Shown: positions 6,538 through 11,789 of the stretch, piece by piece | Position numbering within the stretch: the first letter of the stretch is position 1 | Layout: every line of letters starts with the position of its first letter | NCBI GenBank assembly: GCA_002779595.1 | Contig: PEWF01000043.1 | Span: 1 to 11,789, forward strand | From: an archaeon CG07_land_8_20_14_0_80_38_8 | Lineage (GTDB): Archaea; Nanobdellota; Nanobdellia; Tiddalikarchaeales; Tiddalikarchaeaceae | Direction of reading: 5' to 3' | Length of the DNA stretch: 11,789 nucleotides | Program-made: the position numbers and the translations under genes | Notes under the pieces: model-generated | Told to the model about the DNA's origin: nothing | Database searches by the model: none | Seen by the model: the letters and a program-made list of their open reading frames with translations, nothing else

Positions 6538-7203
6538 ATTAACCCTGAACTTGCTGAAATACTCGGAGCTTTCTCTGGTGATGGCTGGATAGAAAGCAGC
6601 ATGAATGCACTTTACATAGTTGGTGATCCAATTGAAGATAAAGAATATTATGATTCTTATTTATCAAAATTATTTATGAACCAATTTAAAGATATTAAGG
6701 TCAAAAATTTTGAATACTGGAGAGTTTATGGAATAGTATCCTATAAAAAAAGTGTAATTAATAAGGCAATACATCATGGTTTTCAAATTGGCAAAAAAGC
6801 ATACAATGTTAAAGTTCCAGAACAAGTTATCAAATCAAATGATAATAAAATTATTATTTCATTCTTAAGAGGATTATTTGATACTGACGGGAGTTTTTGG
6901 TGTGAAAAATCATATTCGAAATATTCAAATGTCTGGAAAAGAACGCACAATTATCATCCCGAAATAAAAATAGCATCATGTTCTAAGAACTTATTACAAC
7001 AATGTAAAGAATTATTGGACAAACTAAGCATTGAATCCAAAGTTGTACAAAAGAATAAAAAAGGTTTCAAATGTAATAGGAACATTAATAATTCTTATGC
7101 TTTGAACATAAGAAAGATTGATGAGATTAAAAAATGGTTTAAATTAATTGGAACAAGTAACCCCAGACATCAAACAAGATACGCTGTTTGGAATAAATTA
7201 TGA
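6538..7203 (+). CDS. LAGLIDADG homing endonuclease, no canonical start before motif 1
   Basis: The frame carries two LAGLIDADG motifs about 104 residues apart: LAEILGAFSGDGWI (acidic D15) and FLRGLFDTDGSFW (near residue 109, acidic D117). This spacing matches single-chain two-motif homing endonucleases, which cut long DNA target sites and spread their own gene. The nearest in-frame ATG (6601) lies after motif 1, and the only codons between the upstream stop (6529-6531) and motif 1 that could start it are ATT at 6535 or 6538. I place the 5' end at 6538, giving 221 residues. Either ATT initiates or the start has been lost. The C-terminus ends at ...RYAVWNKL and may be slightly short compared with relatives. 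Codons are more AT-rich (AAA, AAT, ATA) than in neighbouring genes, which favour AAG and AGG, suggesting acquisition. It lies 90 nt past the intron-bearing tRNA, not inside it. Confidence 0.78.
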   Translation: MNPELAEILGAFSGDGWIESSMNALYIVGDPIEDKEYYDSYLSKLFMNQFKDIKVKNFEYWRVYGIVSYKKSVINKAIHHGFQIGKKAYNVKVPEQVIKSNDNKIIISFLRGLFDTDGSFWCEKSYSKYSNVWKRTHNYHPEIKIASCSKNLLQQCKELLDKLSIESKVVQKNKKGFKCNRNINNSYALNIRKIDEIKKWFKLIGTSNPRHQTRYAVWNKL

Positions 7204-7257
7204 TAATGAGAACAATTTGGCTACTGGTTGGGAATATGAACTGAAATAATCAACGCA

Positions 7258-8193
7258 CTATTTCATTATTGTTTCAAAATTTTTGTAGAATATTTTCTCT
7301 TTATCGCTTTCTTTGATTGGGGAGTTTTTTATTATTTCTAATTGTTCCATTATTGGACACCATCCCTCGTCAGAGCCGAATAATATTTTTTCCGGACCTA
7401 TGAATTCAACAGCTGTCTTGATTAATTCAGAGTATTTGATTATTTCATCAGTGAGCAGCCATTCAACCAAGTCCTGCGTTGTTTTAACTTTAAAAGGCAG
7501 TTTAAGCGCTTTCGCTTCATAATAAGGAGATAATATTTGTTTGAGCAAATCAGATTTCTCGTTCAATAATGCAGATACTATGCTTATTTTAAAATTATTA
7601 TGCGTGAACGCGCTGGTGTCAAAGTAGGCGTTGTCATAATTTTTTACAATCTTTGTGAGTTCATTCATTAAATATCCCATGTGTGCTATGACAACGTTAA
7701 TGTCAGGGTTTGATTTTATTATATTCTCTAATTCATTAAAGTGTTCGCAGCTTGCGTGCATTATTATCGGTAAATTATGCTCTCCTGCGCAGTTAATGAT
7801 TCCGTTCCTGTTTAAGTGCTCAGGATTAGTGTTGTGAGTTCCTAAATGCACTTTTAACGCTTTAACATCATATTTTTTAATGCACCTGTTAATTTCATCA
7901 CCTGCTTTGTAATCGCGCGCGTCAGTGAATGCTGCGAATAACATTCCTGAATAATTTTCGCAGTCATGCGCTACTTTGTCATTTGCGCTTTCAAAATTAA
8001 CAGAAGGGGTTGGATTGTAATTTTTAAGCCACTCGTATGGTCTTGGCTGGGCAAAAGCAATAGTTTTTTCCACTCTTGCGTCGTCTAAATTTTTAATCTT
8101 ATTATTATACTCATTCACATTGCTGTCATACTCTGCATCATTATGCGAATAATTTTTCCCCCCAGCATGGGTATGGACGTCGAACACTTTCAT
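7258..8193 (-). CDS. Metal-dependent amidohydrolase-family TIM-barrel hydrolase
   Basis: 311 residues, cytosolic. The metal-site pattern of the amidohydrolase superfamily (Amidohydro_2 type) is complete: H7 and H9 in FDVHTHAG, H146 in IIMHAS, H171 in VIAHMGY and D275 in FGSDEGW. K114/H116 in ALKVHLG sits where many members place a further active-site residue. Enzymes of this group hydrolyse or decarboxylate small carbon-nitrogen or carboxylate substrates; the actual substrate cannot be read from the sequence. The ATG at 8193 precedes the HxH strand by the usual few residues. A palindromic TTATTTAAATAA box is centred about 27 nt upstream, indicating a leaderless transcript. The gene is transcribed away from the DUF5320 operon. 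Its end is 54 nt from the homing endonuclease, arranged convergently. Confidence 0.83.
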   Translation of the reverse strand: MKVFDVHTHAGGKNYSHNDAEYDSNVNEYNNKIKNLDDARVEKTIAFAQPRPYEWLKNYNPTPSVNFESANDKVAHDCENYSGMLFAAFTDARDYKAGDEINRCIKKYDVKALKVHLGTHNTNPEHLNRNGIINCAGEHNLPIIMHASCEHFNELENIIKSNPDINVVIAHMGYLMNELTKIVKNYDNAYFDTSAFTHNNFKISIVSALLNEKSDLLKQILSPYYEAKALKLPFKVKTTQDLVEWLLTDEIIKYSELIKTAVEFIGPEKILFGSDEGWCPIMEQLEIIKNSPIKESDKEKIFYKNFETIMK

Positions 8194-8213
8194 TACTTTG
8201 TTGGATTAGTATC

Positions 8214-8225
8214 TTATTTAAATAA
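8214..8225 (-). promoter_or_regulatory. TATA-like box of the amidohydrolase
   Basis: TTATTTAAATAA, a perfect palindrome, is centred about 27 nt from the ATG at 8193. Being symmetric it could also be read on the plus strand, but no plus-strand start lies at matching distance. Confidence 0.5.
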
Positions 8226-8247
8226 TTTATGAGGGCAAGTAAGTTTT

Positions 8248-8295
8248 GAATTATAATTCGTAAAATTTATATATTAGAATTGTGAATTATAATTC
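8248..8295 (+). promoter_or_regulatory. Promoter with two identical palindromic operator sites
   Basis: The 12-bp perfect palindrome GAATTATAATTC occurs at 8248-8259 and again at 8284-8295, 36 bp apart. Between them lies the TATA box TTTATATA (8266-8273). Transcription should start near 8295, inside the second copy. An extra half-site GAATT lies at 8277-8281. A repressor bound at both copies would cover the TATA box and start site. The DUF134 helix-turn-helix protein encoded just downstream is the obvious candidate for binding here; that link is inference. Confidence 0.65.
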
Positions 8296-8301
8296 ATAAT
8301 T

Positions 8302-8308
8302 GGAGGTG
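8302..8308 (+). promoter_or_regulatory. Shine-Dalgarno of the DUF5320-like gene
   Basis: GGAGGTG lies 8 nt before the ATG at 8317. It selects that ATG over the in-frame TTG at 8311, which is only 2 nt from the SD. Confidence 0.65.
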
Positions 8309-8316
8309 GTTTGATT

Positions 8317-8511
8317 ATGCCAAACAAAGACGGAACAGGCCCTTTAGGAATGGGCAGGGTAACAGGCAGAGGGTTGGGTCCATGCGGAAGAGGAATGAAA
8401 AGAGGTTTTGGAAGATGCCTTGCAGGAACATTAACAAAGGACGAAGAGAAGAAAATTCTTGAAAACGAGAAGGAAGAAATAAATAAAAGACTTGAAGAGC
8501 TAAAGAAATAA
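8317..8511 (+). CDS. DUF5320-like small Gly/Arg-rich protein
   Basis: 64 residues. The N-terminal half is rich in glycine, methionine and arginine (DGTGPLGMGRVTGRGLGPCG, then GFGRC) with two cysteines, C23 and C34. The C-terminal half is a charged helix (DEEKKILENEKEEINKRLEE). The leading MPxxDGTGPxGxGxxTGRGxG pattern is the hallmark of the DUF5320 family, small proteins of anaerobic archaea and bacteria often encoded near NifX/NifB-like iron-molybdenum cofactor domain proteins and Mrp-type ATPases. No such partner is visible here. The molecular role is unknown; metal or cluster binding by the two cysteines is speculation. It is the first gene of a two-gene operon and its stop is 2 nt before the next ATG. 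Confidence 0.8.
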   Translation: MPNKDGTGPLGMGRVTGRGLGPCGRGMKRGFGRCLAGTLTKDEEKKILENEKEEINKRLEELKK

Positions 8512-8513
8512 TC

Positions 8514-8792
8514 ATGGTAAGGCCCAGAAGGAACAGGAGAATAGGGTTCAGCCCTGGCGTGACTTATTACAAGCCCGCAGGTATTCCCGTCAGGGAATTG
8601 GAAGAAGTAATTTTGGGAATGGATGAAGCGGAAGCTCTCAGGCTGTGCGATGCTGGCGGTTTGAAGCAGGAGGGAGCTGCAGAGAGGATGAACGTTTCAC
8701 AGCCAACTCTTTTCAGGATTCTCAGCAAAGCAAGGGAGAAAATTGCTGATGCCTTGATTAACGGGAAAGCCATAAGGATTGAGAAGAAATGA
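8514..8792 (+). CDS. DUF134/UPF0251 helix-turn-helix DNA-binding protein
   Basis: 92 residues, the usual size for the family. The signature N-terminus is present (MVRPRRNRRIGFSPGVTYYK, then PAGIPVRELEEVILGMDEAEALRL). A sigma-70-region-4-like helix-turn-helix follows: GLKQEGAAERMNVSQPTLFRILSKAREKIADALINGKA (residues about 49-86), with recognition helix QPTLFRILSKARE. The family is annotated as putative transcriptional regulators. It overlaps nothing but follows the DUF5320-like gene by 2 nt, so the two are surely cotranscribed. The paired palindromes in the operon promoter make autoregulation likely. The family's cysteine content is modest here, with only C45 in this copy, so redox or metal sensing is not evident. 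Confidence 0.88.
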   Translation: MVRPRRNRRIGFSPGVTYYKPAGIPVRELEEVILGMDEAEALRLCDAGGLKQEGAAERMNVSQPTLFRILSKAREKIADALINGKAIRIEKK

Positions 8793-8815
8793 AGAACTGT
8801 TAATGTTCGGATAAG

Positions 8816-8823
8816 TTAAAAAG
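8816..8823 (+). promoter_or_regulatory. TATA-like box of the Hef-type helicase
   Basis: TTAAAAAG is centred about 28 nt before the GTG at 8848, consistent with leaderless transcription of the helicase-nuclease-sortase run. Confidence 0.45.
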
Positions 8824-8829
8824 TAAGCA

Positions 8830-8838
8830 TTTTTTATT
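8830..8838 (+). terminator. Possible oligo-T terminator of the DUF5320-DUF134 operon
   Basis: TTTTTTATT lies about 40 nt after the DUF134 stop codon. It also lies between the helicase's TATA-like box and GTG, so it could end the upstream transcript just before the helicase transcript starts. Confidence 0.3.
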
Positions 8839-8847
8839 ACAATCATT

Positions 8848-10374
8848 GTGAAATTTTTAAGGGATAAGTTAAAGCCGCGATTGTATCAGGAGAAAATACT
8901 GAATGACTGCGTTAAGAGCAATTGCTTGGTGGTGCTGCCGACTGGTTTGGGCAAGACAATTATTGCATTAATGCTCAGCATACACTCATTAAAGGACAGC
9001 AGGAAAGTTTTGTTTCTTGCACCCACCAAACCTTTGGTGGAGCAGCACAGGATGACATTTAAGGAATACTTTGAAAGTGAAGAGAATGAATTGTTAAGCG
9101 TGAGCGGGGAAACCAGTCCTGATGAGAGGAAGGAATTGTACAATAAGGCTGTGATTATTTTTGCAACCCCCCAGACAATTGAAAATGACTTGCTGACAAG
9201 ACGGCTGGAATTGAATGGTGTTAATTTGGTGATTTTTGACGAGTGCCACCGCGGAGTAGGGGAGTACGCTTACACTTTCATAAGCAAGGTTTACAAACAG
9301 CAGAATCCTAAAGGCAAAGTTCTGGGCTTGAGCGCGAGCCCTGGGAGCAATGCTGAGAAGATTATGGAGGTTTGCAGGAATCTTAATCTTAATAATGTGG
9401 TTAATATGGACGAGGACGATGAGCACGTGAAGCCGTACGTTAAGGAGAAGGAGATTATTAAGATTGAAACTGTCCTGCCTGCAGAGTTGAAAAAAATTAA
9501 GGATAAACTGGAAGTGGTTCTGAAGAAGAAGTTATTGCAGTTAAAGCATAAGGGCCTGATTGGCACTATTGACATTAATAAAGTGAATAAGAGATTGTTC
9601 TTGGGTATTCAGGCGGATTTGCAGGGTAAATTAAGGAGTGGCGGCAAGGATGCTGATGTTTTTGAGAATATTAGTTTAACTGCTGAAGTGATTAAGGTTT
9701 TGTACGCTTTGGAATTATTGCAGACTCAGGGCGTGAAGCCGTTGATTAATTATTTCCAGAAGATGAAGCAGCAGTTAAGGGTTAAGGCGAACCGCTCCTT
9801 ATTCGCGGATGCTGATTTCAGGGAAGCAGTAAGGGAAACTTTTGACATTGAGGGCGTGGCTGAGCATCCGAAGTTTGAGAAATTAAAGGAAATAATAACA
9901 AGCAATCTTGGAGGTAATGCGAAGTTTATTGTGTTCACGCAGTACAGGAATACTGGCAAGAGGATTGTTAAATTTTTGAAGGATTTGAAGAACGTTCATC
10001 CTGTTCTTTTTATAGGGCAGCAGGGCAAGGACGGGCTGACGCAGAAGCAGCAGTTAAAGGTTGTGAAGGATTTTGATGAAGGAATTTTTAACGTCTTAGT
10101 GGCTACTAGTGTGGCTGAGGAGGGTTTGCACATTCCGAGCGTTGATTACGCAGTTTTTTTTGAGCCTGTGCCGAGCGGTTTGAGGATGATTCAGAGAAGG
10201 GGAAGGGTTGGCAGGACAAAAGTTGGGAAAGTCTTGGTCATGTACACTAAGGACTGCATTGATGAGAAGTACTTGTACGTGAGCAGGGCGAAGGAGAAGA
10301 TGATGAAGACCGCAATTAATAATGTTAAGGAAGTTATTAAGAGCAGGAAGCAGCGGAGGATTGAGGATTTTTGA
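8848..10374 (+). CDS. hef: Hef/FANCM-type superfamily 2 DNA helicase (helicase half of Hef)
   Basis: 508 residues. Helicase motifs in order: Q-motif-like RLYQ (11-14), Walker A LPTGLGKT (30-37), APTKPLVEQ (58-66), Walker B DECHRG (131-136), LSASPG (161-166), motif IV FTQYRNTGKR (363-372), motif V ATSVAEEGLHIP (419-430) and motif VI QRRGRVGRT (449-457). The insert between the two RecA-like domains (about 200-340) is helical and basic, as in Hef and FANCM, where it grips branched DNA. The family remodels stalled replication forks and Holliday-like junctions using ATP. In Pyrococcus-type Hef the helicase and XPF nuclease are one chain; here the helicase ends alone and the nuclease follows as a separate frame. 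The GTG start is supported by the LRDKLKPRLYQ beginning and the TATA spacing. No SD is seen. Confidence 0.9.
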   Translation: MKFLRDKLKPRLYQEKILNDCVKSNCLVVLPTGLGKTIIALMLSIHSLKDSRKVLFLAPTKPLVEQHRMTFKEYFESEENELLSVSGETSPDERKELYNKAVIIFATPQTIENDLLTRRLELNGVNLVIFDECHRGVGEYAYTFISKVYKQQNPKGKVLGLSASPGSNAEKIMEVCRNLNLNNVVNMDEDDEHVKPYVKEKEIIKIETVLPAELKKIKDKLEVVLKKKLLQLKHKGLIGTIDINKVNKRLFLGIQADLQGKLRSGGKDADVFENISLTAEVIKVLYALELLQTQGVKPLINYFQKMKQQLRVKANRSLFADADFREAVRETFDIEGVAEHPKFEKLKEIITSNLGGNAKFIVFTQYRNTGKRIVKFLKDLKNVHPVLFIGQQGKDGLTQKQQLKVVKDFDEGIFNVLVATSVAEEGLHIPSVDYAVFFEPVPSGLRMIQRRGRVGRTKVGKVLVMYTKDCIDEKYLYVSRAKEKMMKTAINNVKEVIKSRKQRRIEDF

Positions 10375-11000
10375 TTATTGTTGATACGCGCGAGTTCAGG
10401 AGCAGGGTTGTGAAGGAATTGTTCAGCAAAGGAATCATTATGCAGTCGTTAATGCTGGGAGTCGGCGATTACTTGATTGGCGAAGATGTGTGCGTTGAGA
10501 GGAAGAGCGTGAAGGATTTCGTTAACTCCTTGGTTGACAAGAGGATTTTCACGCAGTTGCGCAGGATGAAGGATGAGTTCAGGAATCCTTTATTAATTGT
10601 TGAAGGCGCTGAGAACATATTCTCTGTGCGGAAGGTTCATCCTAACTCTTTAAGGGGTTTATTGTTAAGCATAAGCGTGGATTATAATATTCCTGTGCTT
10701 TTTTCAAGGGATGAAGCCGAAACTGCTGATTTTTTGGAATTATTAATTAAAAGAGGTAGTAAGGAGCCTGGCAAAATTTTGAAAACTGAAAAGAAAATTT
10801 TAACTTCTGATGTTCAGGAAAGCATTGCGTGCTTACTGCCTGGCATTGGTGTGAAGACAGGGGAATCATTATTGAAGCGTTTTAAAACTTTGAAAAACTT
10901 GTTCAATGCAGGAATTGATGAATTAATGGAGGTTGATGGTGTTGGCAAAAAAACAGCTGAAGAAATCCACAAAACGTTTAACAAGGAATACGAAGATTGA
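10371..11000 (+). CDS. ERCC4/XPF-type structure-specific nuclease with HhH domain (nuclease half of Hef)
   Basis: 209 residues from a TTG start that overlaps the helicase stop as TTGA. The ERCC4 nuclease domain covers about residues 1-125: D5 in IIVDTRE, then GDYLIGEDVCVERKSVKDF with the ERK triad at 43-45 and D49. The catalytic set is complete, so an active nuclease cutting 3'-flap or fork DNA is expected. A tandem HhH domain (about 150-200) has LLPGIGVKTGESLL and VDGVGKKTAEEI and should bind DNA and support dimerisation. Crenarchaeal XPF is a similar free-standing nuclease but pairs with PCNA; I see no obvious PCNA-interacting tail here. Its order behind the helicase shows the two form the equivalent of Hef. 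No ATG lies near the start, and the domain begins immediately at the TTG. Confidence 0.9.
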   Translation: MIIVDTREFRSRVVKELFSKGIIMQSLMLGVGDYLIGEDVCVERKSVKDFVNSLVDKRIFTQLRRMKDEFRNPLLIVEGAENIFSVRKVHPNSLRGLLLSISVDYNIPVLFSRDEAETADFLELLIKRGSKEPGKILKTEKKILTSDVQESIACLLPGIGVKTGESLLKRFKTLKNLFNAGIDELMEVDGVGKKTAEEIHKTFNKEYED

Positions 11001-11001
11001 A

Positions 11002-11475
11002 TTGTTAAAATTCTTGTTAAGATTCGTATTATTGTCATTGCCTATTGCATGGATTGTTGACTTGAATTTTTATTCTTTGCAGAAAATTATCAGCATAATT
11101 GTTCATTACTTGTTCATTTTTGCAGGAATGAATAATGTTTTGTTTGACACTTTAAGCACTAATTTAGTAATCAGCCCTGCAATGTATTTCCTTGATTCCG
11201 GACTCATTATTGCAATTGACGCAGCATGCACTGGCATCAGGAGTTTTTACTTATTATTCGCGTTATTGTTCAGCTTCAGATGGGAATGGAAGAAGCAGTT
11301 GAAGTATTTATTACTTGGAGGGATTATTCTATTTTTGGTGAATATTTTCAGGATTTTAATTGTGACATTATTGGTTGTTAATTTCCAATTGCCTGAATTG
11401 TTTGACAACATTTTATGGACTGGCTCACTGAATTTGACTGTTCTGCTGATTATTATTTATTACTTGAAGCATTGA
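11002..11475 (+). CDS. Exosortase/archaeosortase-family membrane protein
   Basis: 157 residues from TTG at 11002, 1 nt after the nuclease stop. About five membrane helices are visible: near residues 4-20, 27-44, 63-92, 99-127 and 137-154. The family signature is present: catalytic-type cysteine C76 in AIDAACTGIRSFYLLFA and arginine R117 in LVNIFRI, both at membrane edges. Archaeosortases cut surface proteins at a C-terminal tripartite signal and pass them to a lipid anchor. The loop where exosortases carry His and ArtA carries a third Arg reads PELFDNILWTG, with no basic residue. An ATG at 10933 in the same frame would add a lysine-rich extension read from within the HhH-coding region; I reject it as a start. 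Cotranscription with hef may be incidental. The S-layer and anchored surface protein are possible clients. Confidence 0.78.
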   Translation: MLKFLLRFVLLSLPIAWIVDLNFYSLQKIISIIVHYLFIFAGMNNVLFDTLSTNLVISPAMYFLDSGLIIAIDAACTGIRSFYLLFALLFSFRWEWKKQLKYLLLGGIILFLVNIFRILIVTLLVVNFQLPELFDNILWTGSLNLTVLLIIIYYLKH

Positions 11476-11483
11476 AATCATAG

Positions 11484-11500
11484 TTTTTTATTTTCTTTTT
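11484..11500 (+). terminator. Oligo-T terminator after the sortase gene
   Basis: TTTTTTATTTTCTTTTT begins 9 nt after the stop codon of the plus-strand gene. It also encodes the lysine-rich end of the convergent methyltransferase. Confidence 0.4.
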
Positions 11501-11789
11501 ATCCATACAAATTCTTTTCCTTTGTATATTATTTCAAATTCTTTGTTGAACATTAAAAAGCATTCTAATAAGTATTGCTCGTTCCAGAATATCCTGTTTC
11601 TTTTTACAAATTCTTTGTCATATTCTCCTTCTATGTTTATATCGTGTATGTGTATTATTATTCCTTTCTTTAATTTTGGTATTATGTTTAAATATAATTT
11701 CCATACGTCATTTCCTATTTTAACATTATGTGTTGAATCAATGAATAAAATGTCCCTTTTTTTTAATTCTTTTTCTATTTTCCCTTCAT
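11488..11789 (-). CDS. Class I SAM-dependent methyltransferase, C-terminal part (start off the window)
   Basis: The frame is open from the right edge for 99 codons to a TAA at 11488-11490. It contains DILFIDSTHNVKIGNDV, a strand with its aspartate and histidine, then IIPKLKKGIIIHIHDI and the aromatic-rich stretch RIFWNEQYLLECFLMFN. This sequence order is characteristic of Methyltransf_24-type class I methyltransferases. These are often found with surface glycan genes, but the substrate here is unknown. The SAM-binding glycine motif should lie off the window. The end is 12 nt from the stop of the sortase-like gene, arranged convergently, so the two are transcribed separately. Confidence 0.8.
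   Translation of the reverse strand, partial: EGKIEKELKKRDILFIDSTHNVKIGNDVWKLYLNIIPKLKKGIIIHIHDINIEGEYDKEFVKRNRIFWNEQYLLECFLMFNKEFEIIYKGKEFVWIKRK

Noticed and set aside
7204..7257. Possible continuation of the homing endonuclease in another frame (reading DNENNLATGWEYELK)
   Set aside because: It is open for only 15 codons and does not resemble a known C-terminal tail; it may be noise in a short convergent gap.
8315..9575. Minus-strand frames opposite the DUF5320, DUF134 and helicase genes
   Set aside because: The plus-strand genes are recognised families with intact motifs; the opposite frames show no motifs and no start signals.
10933..11001. Longer start of the sortase-like protein at ATG 10933
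   Set aside because: It would add 23 lysine-rich residues read from the alternate frame of the nuclease's HhH domain. The first membrane helix begins naturally after TTG 11002, which is 1 nt past the nuclease stop.
1..11789. CRISPR arrays, insertion sequences, rRNA genes or long direct repeats
   Set aside because: No regularly spaced repeats, transposase motifs or rRNA-like stretches were seen on reading either strand. The only exact repeat worth noting is the operator palindrome pair.

Overview
The window looks like chromosome from a small-genome archaeon, most likely of the DPANN group (Woesearchaeota/Pacearchaeota-like). The grounds are archaeal TATA-type boxes about 27-30 nt ahead of leaderless start codons, a tRNA-Leu(CAA) gene with a bulge-helix-bulge intron and no encoded CCA, an S-layer protein with an archaeal-type signal peptide and many N-glycosylation sequons, a Hef/XPF-type helicase and nuclease, and an exosortase/archaeosortase-family membrane protein. 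The lineage is inferred from gene content and was not tested.

Left block (1-4819, all minus strand): a radical SAM enzyme of the AmmeMemoRadiSam type (amrS) leads a tightly packed operon. It is followed by a secreted, C-terminally anchored surface protein and a small alpha/beta protein of unknown function. The large S-layer gene follows with its own leader and Shine-Dalgarno; its 3' end lies off the left edge.

Middle block (4838-7257): a divergent promoter drives a coiled-coil protein on the plus strand. Next come a probable 45-residue leaderless small gene on the minus strand, a helix-hairpin-helix (HhH) protein, the intron-containing tRNA-Leu(CAA) and a strong hairpin terminator. An AT-rich LAGLIDADG homing endonuclease follows that has no ordinary start codon in front of its first catalytic motif.

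Right block (7258-11789): a minus-strand amidohydrolase faces a DUF5320-DUF134 operon whose TATA box lies between two identical 12-bp palindromes, a probable autoregulatory operator. Then a plus-strand run holds a Hef-type helicase, an ERCC4/XPF-type nuclease starting inside the helicase stop codon, and an exosortase/archaeosortase homologue. The right edge cuts a convergent SAM-dependent methyltransferase.

Two themes stand out: cell-surface building (S-layer protein, anchored surface protein, sortase-like enzyme) and fork or recombination repair (split Hef, HhH protein). I see no CRISPR array, insertion sequence or rRNA. I did not find a clearly new multi-gene system. The best leads are the paired-palindrome operator, the split Hef junction on a T-run, the start-less homing endonuclease beside the intron-bearing tRNA, the small antisense leaderless gene, and a sortase homologue without a clear third conserved basic residue.
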